64,000 nt of DNA from Mytilus trossulus (Eukaryota; Mollusca; Bivalvia; Mytilida; Mytilidae). Numbering within the stretch: the first letter of the stretch is position 1; each line of letters begins with the position of its first letter. Both the position numbers and the translations under genes were made by a program. Shown here one piece after another: positions 57,501 to 64,000 of the stretch. The notes under the pieces are model-generated. The model was given only the letters and a program-made list of their open reading frames with translations, was not told the DNA's origin and did not search any database. The DNA is taken from the NCBI RefSeq assembly GCF_036588685.1, contig NC_086374.1, forward strand, positions 67,330,457 through 67,394,456. The letters are read 5' to 3'.

Positions 57501-60500
57501 ATTCTTTCTCTAGCAACATTTTTCTGTGTGTAGCAACCTACTGAATCACTTTAATGAATTTTTGTCAGATCTTTTACAAATTTAGATGAAAACTTCCACT
57601 ATTGATCACTTTTCAAAACCTTTGATGATTTGATTTTTTTTAAAGATGGAATAGATTAAGAAGCTAAATTTGTTGAATTAAATTACTCTTTAATGTTTTT
57701 TTTTTTTTTTTAATTGAATCGGTTTATGAGATATCTCATGGAACTTCAAAAAATATTTTACTATTCCAGGGGATTTAGGCTCATAATTTTTTGTAGAATT
57801 TGTGAGCTTCCTTTACAAAGTTTTGTCATTTATCATGAACACAGGAAGCTAATGATTACAGAAATCTTCCCTGACATTGCGCTATGTACTTCATATATAT
57901 ACATTTATCATATATTTAGTACAAAATACAGCTATTTTGTATATCTAATAAAGGTTCTTTTTCCAGTCTGTATCACCTACCCTGTATCGCATACCCTGTA
58001 TCGCATACCTTTTTTTTTTTTTTTTTTTTTTTTTTAACTAACATGACTAAAGTCAGTTTTTTAGGGTTTTTTTTTGCTTAAGATTTTTTTTTTCGAAAAA
58101 TAGGTATTTTTTTGGAATGACGTCATTGTTTGGTATGTGCGGCGTAAAGCAACAATCATTTATAAAAGTTCGCCGTGATATAGTCTTTTAGTGCTAATGC
58201 GGCGTAAAGCAACAATCATTTATAAAAGTAAACCAGTATAGGTCAATGTACGGCCTTCAACACGGAGCCTTGGCTCACATCATTTTTAGTATACACACAA
58301 TAATTGAACTACAAATATGCAATTGTGAATTTCTAGAAAAATATGGAAATAAATAAAGAAGAATGTATTCCTTATTGCCCTTAACCAGAAATATTTATCA
58401 TACACTGAGTTTACCAGCTCTTTATTACTCTAAATGTATGCACATTGGAAATTGTTTTCAAAACGAAGGATAAGATATACTGGATTGGTCCTAGACCCGA
58501 TTGATTCTAACGTATCAATTGAATAAACAAACGACAACTAGTGTACATAGAATTAGATAAATTTTACTATTATGATTGTCTCAAAATTCATACTATAAGA
58601 TATGATGCTGCATCTGCACAATCAACTGCGTGGTGTCATGTTATCCTTTGGTCTCTTGTGCAAGTTTCACAAAGATATCTCAGGAGTAAGACATGTCCTA
58701 GAATGATTTTAAAGTTTATTCTAGTCCTTAGTGGGTTTCACAAAGTGGTCCTAAATTTTTACATTTTCTAAAGTTGGTCACAAAGTAAGGACTACGCAAG
58801 CAGTTTCTAATGATGGTCTTGGGATAGTCACAAGTTTGTTTGTATAAATTACACTCTTTTTTTAGTAGTTTTGCAAATTATCTTATTATCATCATTTTAT
58901 CAACAAAATAATGAAAAAAAATGATCATAAAAATTTACACCAATAAATTAGCTTTATATCTCTTTTTTCTCAAGTATTGTTATATTTAAGTGTTTGTTTA
59001 ATTTCAGAAAGATAGTCTTTTTTTTCTCATTTTTATTTTTTTCAACACAATTTTGCTAGTATCAAAGGTTCTATTTAACAATTTTTGTCCTTTTAGAAAA
59101 AAAGTTATTCCATTTTTACTACAACACAATTTTCCAAATACTTACAAAGGGTATTTTTAATGCTTAAATATACTGACTGTATTTAATTTTTTATTAATTC
59201 ACAATTGCTATAACAACATGTATTGTATTTTGTTTGTGGGCATAGATTGAATATGTTTTTATCAAATGTTGGCATAGGTTGAAGACACCGTCACGAACAT
59301 CAAGTTTTTACAACATATTTTTTGGCACACTCAATGCAACTTTACAAAATACAAAACACTTAAATATATACAATAATAAACAAAATATTTTCAAAACAAC
59401 AGATTGTAAGGTAACCTATGTGCATCGTATAAATAATTGAGCAGTTATTTTAAAGCTTTGAAACAAGACAAAAGCAGAACTGAAGGTAACCCAGTGCTAT
59501 GGATCAGAAAACAGTTCATATACTATAATACTCTTCTGTTGAAATATATGATAAAGCGTATAATACATGGCAAAATCCGTATCACATGCCGTATCACCCT
59601 CGACCAATATCATCCCTCGGGCCTAAAGGCCCTCGGGCTGATATTGATGTCTCGGGATGATACGACATATGATACGGATTTTGCCATTTATTATTCTCTA
59701 TATACTTGTAAACTGATAAGATTTTCTATTGACATAAAATGTATGAAATATTTCATTTAAAATTATGTTTCTTTTGTAAATTAATAGATATATTTATATT
59801 TTTTAGGAATCTTTCTCCAGTTTAGTCAGTGTAACAACAAGTGGTGAACACAGTTTTATAAATGAGTATCTCCTTTCACATGATTCAAATAGGTAAGGTG
59901 CATTCCATACGAATTCAAATTGTTATTGTTCACATTGCAATGAAAGATTTAGGTATGCTGTTTATTTGGTTTGAATTATCTTCAGATTTTGCCTAATGTG
60001 CGGACAGGAATTTTAAGTGTAGTCAAATTAAAAAGTATACCATATATATATATACTGTGGATTCATTTATTTTTCATGGGTACAAACTTTCTTGAATTGG
60101 AAGAAAATTTGATATAAAATTTCATTGTTTTGGCAAAGTCTGCAAACATTTTTTTTTAATTTTTTGATTCGTTGAACATTTAAATTCATGGTTTCCCTAT
60201 TCCAATGGAAATTGATATCCAACAAATATTAATGAATCTACAGTATATAGATATAAAATGCCTAGAAAAATAACCTGAAGATAACCTAAATTTGAGCAAA
60301 TTTGAATTAGTAAAATTGATTTATAGACATAAATAAAAAAAAATTAGAATGGAAATGGTGGATACGTCAAATTTAAGAGACAACAACCTCACCAAAGAGC
60401 AGAAAACAGCCAAAGGCCACCAATGGGTCTTAAACGTGGCTAGAAAATCCAGCACTCATACGTCATATTTAAATATTATAATGCTGTATTTAATTTTCTT

Positions 60501-63263
60501 TTGAAGGTATGAATGGTATACAAGTGGAAGAAAAGATCTTAATAATGGTTATGTTTGGGAAGGGGAAGGTGTTAAAATCAGCGATGTGAGACCTCCTCTT
60601 GACCTCTGGATGCTTGGGTACCAGTATGTTCCACAGGAAAGACTAATATATAAATTTGATCCTACTCGTAAGTTCTTAATTAAATTTTTAAAGATAAAAT
60701 TGAGAATGGTAATGGGAATATGTCAAAGAAACAACAACTCGACCAAAGTGCAGACCACAGCCGAAAACCACCAATGGGTCTTCAATGCAGCAAGAAACTC
60801 CATCATCCAGTGGCGTGCTTCAGATGGTCCCTAAAAAAATGTATGTATGCTAGTTCAGTGATGTCATACTAAACTCTGAAATCTACACAAGAAGATGACT
60901 CCTCTGTTTTTAGTGTTTAATCATATGGTTATATGAGGGACAATCAGACTAACACCTCAATTTTATTTGTCTATCAACCTCATAGGGCAATCCAGGGGGG
61001 AAATTTGATTGATTATATAGGGAATCATTGAAGAAAGACTGGAGTGGGTCCACTTTTTAAAAAAAAGTTCTGGATCTGCCACTGACCCATATTTTTGAGA
61101 AGTTGAATTTATGGATTGGTGTTTGGAGCCACTTTCTAATCACAATTTGCTATTTTCTGGCAGCTATTTTTTTATAGACCTGTAGCCGGAAAACTGGAAA
61201 TCGTAGTCTATGAAGATTTGAGTCAAATGCACTTAGCACTTTTGGGGTTTTAACCTCACTATTCCTTAATATTAGTTGTAAACCATTTTTCTTGGATTTC
61301 TTGTGTACAAGGGAACCACACATTTGAATGTGCAACAAATTTCTAACTTCCTAAAGGAATGTATGCAGACTACGCCAAACCATGAAATTAAATATCTACA
61401 AGATACAAGTTTTCCACGAGCCACTAAGATTGGTACCCATGAAAATAAATGAATCCACAGTAGTACATAATCATGAATTCATAATCTTTCATGATTATAT
61501 GCAAAATAATGCACTCTGAGTACAACAGAAGCCACTGAGTCCCCAAAATTGGGAGAGATCCATTTGCGCCAAAAAATAAGTCCTTTTGCTCCACAATTTT
61601 TTCTCTCCAATGCTACATTTGCGCCACATGTTTTAAAATTACATGGTATCATTTGCGCCAATTATAAAACCTACGATTGCGCCAATTAGAAGAAAAATGA
61701 CTTTCCAACTCCTTTATTCATACTTGGAAACAGCAGTTTACACTGCAGAGGTCTCCTTTTTGTCAAGCCTTCAACTTTAGTCGAAAAAGCGAGACTAAGC
61801 GATCCTACATTCCGTCGGCGGCGGCGGCGTCCACAAATATTCACTTTGTGGTTAAAGTTTTTGAAATTTTAATAACTTTCTTAAATTATACTGGATTTCT
61901 ACCAAACTTGGTCAGAAGCTTGTTTATGATCATAAGATAGTATCCAGAAGTAAATTTTGTAAAAATAAAATTCCATTTTTTCAGTATTTTACTCTTAAAT
62001 GGACTTAGTTTTTTTCTGCTGGGAAACATAACATTCACTCTGAGGTTAAAGTTTTTAGTATTTTAATTACTTTCTTAAACTATCCTGGGTTTGTACCAAA
62101 CTTGGACAGAAGCTTGTTTATGATCATAAGAAAGTATCCAGAAGTAAATTTTGTAAAAAAAATAAATCCATTTTTTCCGTATTTTACTTTTAAATGGACT
62201 TAGTTTTTCTGCGGGGAAACATTACATTCACTCTGTGGTTAAAGTTTTTAAAATTTTAATAACTTTCTTAAACTATTCTAGGTTTGTACCAAACTTGGAC
62301 AGACGCTTATTTATGATCATTAGATAGTATTATGAAGTAAATTTTGTAAAAAGATAACTCCATTTTTTCTGTATTTTACTTTTAAATGGACTTAGATTTT
62401 TACCAAACTTGGACAGAAGCTTCTGACAATCATAAGATAGTATCAAGAGTAATATGTTTTATTGATTTTTTTCATCATTTTTGTTGAGCCTGTGATTTAC
62501 AGCAAAAGTAGGCGAGACACTGGGTTCTGCGGAACCCTTACAAATTTTCTGAAGCATATCTTCTTCTTACTGCTGCTGCATGGGTACTTCCCAATTTAAT
62601 GTATGTAGTAGCTTGTAACTTCACTTTATTGTCCAAAACCACAAACATTTTAAAAGGATGAAATGCATAAAACAGTTCATAATAATTCCAATTAATAAAA
62701 AAGCCCATACACATGTTCGGAAAAAGGGACTGTATCATTATATGCGGCTAAAACATCATCAGCAAAAACTTCTATTTTCTCCTTTATTGGTATATCTTTA
62801 TCAAAATGTTCAGTAAAGCAATTAACTTTATTTTCTCTCTGTACATTGAATGTCTAATGCATTTTAAGTCATTTCTCTCCAAATGCTCATCTTCATTGTG
62901 AAATATCTCCGAACATATGACATTTTTTAAGCTGATATTAAGAAATATACTTTATTAATCATTAATACATGAATATATTATAGATATTTGTACAGGTAAA
63001 TTGGCGCAAATGAGTTCCGAATATTGGCGCAATTGATACATTTGGAAAACAAAATTTGGCGCAAATGATACCCATGAAAAACAGTAATTGGCGCAAAAGA
63101 ACTGCTGCCCCAAAATCTTACAATACTTAATCCATAAAAATGATTTGTCTTTTAGAAAATGGTTACAGATGGTATATAGGTCAAGACACTATTAAAAGAG
63201 CTTACATCTGTGAAATAGGCCAGGAAGAGGCTTACAGGGTCCTTATACAGAGAAGAGATTTCA
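51594..63263 (+). CDS. secreted protein with divergent C-type lectin domain (3' end outside window)
   Basis: Exons are 51594-51675 (coding from 51606), 56615-56715, 59807-59892, 60507-60667 and 63156-63263, with GTAAG donors, AG acceptors and consistent phases. This gives 175 codons before the edge-side donor. Residues 1-19 form a signal peptide (MWLAKLFIILGTVLLVKAQ), with likely cleavage after VKA. A C-type lectin domain runs about residues 25-160: CPDGW start, RCYNF, AAKSC helix, VWEG, and W...AYICEI end. C25-C38 would be the long-form pair and C56-C158 the outer pair. The usual inner cysteine pair and the WND calcium motif are absent, so sugar binding by the classical route is doubtful. 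The protein continues after residue 175. An in-frame TAA upstream fixes the start. Confidence 0.72.
51748..51918 (+). repeat. family D repeat, copy 3, in lectin intron 1
   Basis: It has GACTGAAAATGGGAAATGTG, CAAAGAGACAACAACCCGAC, GGTCTTCGATACAGCG and CGCACCCGAAGGCGGGCTTC. It lies 73 bp past the donor of the first coding exon. Confidence 0.6.
51920..53560. other. lectin intron 1, left part; retroposon 3' ends, no gene
   Basis: Two truncated copies of the retroposon 3' end (52145-52205 and 52255-52315; CCTCGTCCTGAGCAT-CATG) lie about 110 bp apart, each followed by CACTGGAACCATTATACAT-like sequence, so this is a local duplication. No further exon is evident. Confidence 0.45.
53574..55504 (-). 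mobile_element. degenerate Tc1/mariner-type transposon, 1.93 kb
   Basis: Perfect 27-bp terminal inverted repeats begin CTGAGTGCCAATGAAAACGC, and each end is flanked by TATA, fitting a TA target. On the minus strand, about 54515-54640 translates as DKWNNIPPDQIKR...SIPRRCRDF with stops. This is the C-terminal end of a Tc1-type transposase (compare WNNIP...LI.SMPRR). The remaining frame is wrecked. A 23-bp tandem repeat lies near the left end. It sits in lectin intron 1, antisense to the gene. Confidence 0.82.
54030..54240. repeat. tandem repeat, about 8 units of 23-30 bp
   Basis: The unit is of the type CCAAGAATTGTGGTTAAACT, with drift among copies. The last two units are cleanest at 23 bp. 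It lies inside the Tc1/mariner-type element. Confidence 0.75.
55510..55560. repeat. perfect 20-bp-stem palindrome with 11-base loop
   Basis: TAGTCCGAGATTACTCTGAC (55510-55529) is exactly complementary to 55541-55560; the loop is GTCCAACGGCT. It lies six bases outside the right end of the Tc1/mariner element. The 10-mer TACTTTAATA occurs immediately left of the transposon (53562-53571) and at the right edge of this hairpin (55559-55568). Confidence 0.85.
55570..55885. other. lectin intron 1; reverse-transcriptase-like shadow
   Basis: The minus strand at 55641-55832 reads as a 63-codon frame with YKLLKGIDL-like phrase (AFKILKGIDLMRFF...RHFSHGIINDWNKLP). This resembles the C-terminal end of LINE reverse transcriptases (F..R....WN.LP). 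Taken as a decayed LINE fragment. Confidence 0.5.
55641..55832 (-). pseudogene. LINE reverse-transcriptase C-terminal fragment
   Basis: The 63-residue frame contains RGDMIQAFKILKG, TRGHNLKLAKPRC, SFRLRHFSHGIINDWNKLP. That order (RGD..-.FKIL.G, then RGH..KL-KP, then F--R-..WN-LP) is the familiar tail of proteins encoded by non-LTR retrotransposons. It is severely truncated and the upstream polymerase core is missing. It is antisense in lectin intron 1. Confidence 0.7.
55891..55980. mobile_element. 90-bp hAT-type MITE with perfect ends and 8-bp target duplication
   Basis: The terminal repeats CACAGGCACTTGTCTCAGAA (55891-55910) and their exact inverse (55961-55980) are perfect over 20 bp. GTGTTTAT flanks both sides (55883-55890, 55981-55988). 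The centre contains a second palindrome around TACCTTATTATAATAAGGTA. The size, CA...TG ends and 8-bp duplication fit a hAT-type miniature element. Confidence 0.85.
55990..56614. other. lectin intron 1, right end; no element resolved
   Basis: AT-rich with a TATATA run (about 56019-56036) and several A runs. It ends in the exon acceptor TTTTAG at 56614. Confidence 0.4.
56716..58130. other. lectin intron 2, left part; no gene
   Basis: AT-rich. CCCTGTATCGCATAC is repeated in tandem at about 57968-58007, just before a run of 26 T (58010-58035). Confidence 0.4.
58136..58230. repeat. direct repeat, 31 bp twice
   Basis: TGCGGCGTAAAGCAACAATC followed by ATTTATAAAAGT occurs at about 58138 and 58198, 60 bp apart. 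A family C fragment with GTACGGCCTTCAACACGGAG follows at 58248-58280. Confidence 0.7.
58285..59560. other. lectin intron 2, middle; no gene
   Basis: A family C end-like piece lies at 58522-58548 (AATAAACAAACGACAACTAG). The rest is AT-rich and unassigned. Confidence 0.35.
59562..59692. mobile_element. near-perfect palindrome (fold-back MITE), about 125 bp
   Basis: The left arm (59568-59624) starts TGGCAAAATCCGTATCA. The right arm (59627-59686) is its inverted copy with a few mismatches, meeting at GGGCCTAAAGGCCC (59619-59632). ATAATA-like sequence flanks both sides. It lies 115 bp before the third coding exon of the lectin gene. Confidence 0.8.
60054..60244. mobile_element. 191-bp inverted-repeat MITE (ACTGTGGATTCATT type)
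   Basis: The left end ACTGTGGATTCATTTATT and inverted right end ACTGTAGATTCATTAATA match. Both are flanked by TA repeats (TA target). Subterminal words (CATGGGTAC, CCAACAAAT, GTTGAACATTTAAATT) recur at 49.4 and 61.4 kb. It lies in lectin intron 3. Confidence 0.65.
60338..60465 (+). repeat. family D repeat, copy 4, 45 bp before lectin exon 4
   Basis: It has TTAGAATGGAAATGGTGGAT, AAGAGACAACAACCTCACC, GAGCAGAAAACAGCCAAAGG and CCACCAATGGGTCTTAAACG. Confidence 0.6.
60695..60905 (+). repeat. family D repeat, copy 5, 28 bp after lectin exon 4
   Basis: It has AAAATTGAGAATGGTAATGG, AACAACAACTCGACCAAAG, CCACCAATGGGTCTTCAATG, GATGGTCCCTAAAAAAATGT and CTAGTTCAGTGATG. Same orientation as the copy on the other side of the exon. 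Confidence 0.65.
61311..61462. mobile_element. partial TGTGGATTCAT-type MITE
   Basis: The right end AAATAAATGAATCCACAGTA matches those at 49.6 kb and, inverted, 60.05 kb. The left end is unclear. Confidence 0.4.
61555..63108. mobile_element. fold-back element with mirrored clusters of TTTGCGCC motifs
   Basis: Four TTTGCGCC/ATTGCGCC motifs on plus lie at 61563, 61618, 61652 and 61676. Four inverse GGCGCAAA/GGCGCAAT motifs lie at 63003, 63026, 63058 and 63089. Between motifs the arms also correspond (for example ATGGTATCATTTGCGCCAA against inverted ATGGGTATCATTTGCGCCAA). No coding capacity was seen. The 780-bp element at 61770-62549 is nested inside. It lies in lectin intron 4 and ends about 50 bp before exon 5. 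Confidence 0.72.
61770..62549 (+). mobile_element. second copy of the 190-bp-unit element
   Basis: It has the same start (TGTCAAGCCTTCAACTTTAG), internal ATTCACT-TG-GGTTAAAG units (about 61839, 62033, 62228) and end (GGGTTCTGCGGAACCC, then TTACAAATTTTC) as 47459-48316. It is shorter because the last unit is largely deleted. It carries an extra GGCGGC repeat near 61815 and has one mismatch in the terminal palindrome. Confidence 0.68.
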
Positions 63264-63614
63264 GTAAGTAAATTTGATTAAAAAGTGATTAGGTTTCAGG
63301 GGCTTTGATGTACATGAAATGAGTTTAATGAGATATTGTAAAATAACTATATGCAAATAAATATATTTACCGGTAGTTTTATTTCAGCAGAGATTATTTT
63401 AAAAGTATTTGAATGTGTTGTTTTCATTTTTTCCATTTTTGCAATACATATATATATATATACAAACAATAAAAAAATGTCTGTGTAATATGAAATGTAT
63501 CACAATATTTTAAAGCTGCAAAAAGTAGTCCCTGCAAGTTAGCGGCAACACATATAAATGTGAAATTTGGATGCTAGAAATTAGTATCCCTGTTACAAAT
63601 ACCTTTCTTGTGTG
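63264..63614. other. next intron of the lectin-domain gene
   Basis: AT-rich sequence after the donor GTAAGT at 63264. A TATATA run is at about 63448-63462. No exon seen before the window end. Confidence 0.4.
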
Positions 63615-63830
63615 ATATTGTAAAAACATTAATTTTTCGTGGGGCTAAAATATTGTGGTTTTGGCTCTATGTAAGATTTCATGGGGATTTAATTTCGTGG
63701 TTTCCAGTAAATAAAATTATATATGTCATATGAAGGTTAAATTTTTGTGGGGTTTTTAATTTCGTGGATATATTCTTTCCACGAAATAAACAAAATTAAA
63801 TCCTCCACAAAAATTCTGCTTTTACAGTAT
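63615..63830. mobile_element. 216-bp inverted-repeat MITE (ATA-TGTAAAA type)
   Basis: The left ATATTGTAAAAACATTAATT and inverted right ATACTGTAAAAGCAGAATTT ends match. Both are followed by TTT-GTGG. The interior repeats TTAATTTCGTGG-like words in both orientations. Confidence 0.55.
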
Positions 63831-64000
63831 TATGGAATACTTAGACAATTATCTATCTTTTTTTGGGGATATGATTGCTTTTAAGTAATCTGTAGACTTA
63901 TACCATTGACTCAGCGCCATGCCCACACATCAATGGTTTTATTCTAAACATCAAGGAACATCTCAGATTCCTCAGATTGTCTTGCTTCAAATGGCATATA

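Noticed and set aside
57714-58037. 107-codon plus-strand frame in lectin intron 2
   Set aside because: It ends in a poly-T-encoded phenylalanine run and lacks splice support.
59437-59760. 107-codon plus-strand frame
   Set aside because: It is held open by the stop-poor palindrome at 59562-59692 and is not a gene.

Overview
The window looks like AT-rich nuclear DNA of a marine bivalve, most probably a mussel (Mytilidae). Three things point there: spliced genes with GT-AG introns, long gene-poor stretches, and dense interspersed repeats of a type I associate with Mytilus genomes. The taxon call is an inference from repeat recognition. No search could be run.

Genes. (1) A tandem cluster of three otopetrin-like (proton-channel-like, 12-membrane-segment) genes lies on the minus strand in the first 18.5 kb: a partial copy running off the left edge (2-547), a broken copy (9156-10746, one frameshift and one nonsense codon) and an intact 567-codon copy (16773-18476). 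All three have a good 3' splice site two bases before the same start codon. (2) A small plus-strand gene (about 32.55-35.15 kb) encodes, across three coding exons, a 100-residue protein with nine cysteines in a zinc-finger-like pattern and a very lysine-rich tail. (3) A plus-strand gene (51594 to beyond 63263) encodes a secreted, divergent C-type-lectin-domain protein. Five exons lie in the window and the gene continues past the right edge.

Mobile DNA dominates the rest. Elements with definable ends are: a 426-bp retroposon with an 11-bp target duplication (21632-22057); a hAT-like fold-back element (22610-24046); a compositionally odd inverted-repeat element (25388-26112); a reverse-transcriptase remnant split by 1.4 kb of other DNA (29431-31468); a TTAA-flanked 195-bp MITE (38120-38314); a dead Tc1/mariner element with 27-bp perfect ends (53574-55504); a 90-bp hAT-type MITE with perfect 20-bp ends and an 8-bp duplication (55891-55980); and a fold-back element carrying four TTTGCGCC-type motifs at each end in mirrored orientation (about 61555-63108). 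Several are nested. Dispersed families, called A to E here, recur across the window in both orientations.

Layout: 0-18.5 kb otopetrin-like cluster; 19-32 kb nested transposons; 32.5-35.2 kb small zinc-finger-like gene; 35-51.5 kb repeats and empty intergenic DNA; 51.6-63.3 kb lectin-domain gene with repeat-filled introns. The three gene loci show no evident functional link.
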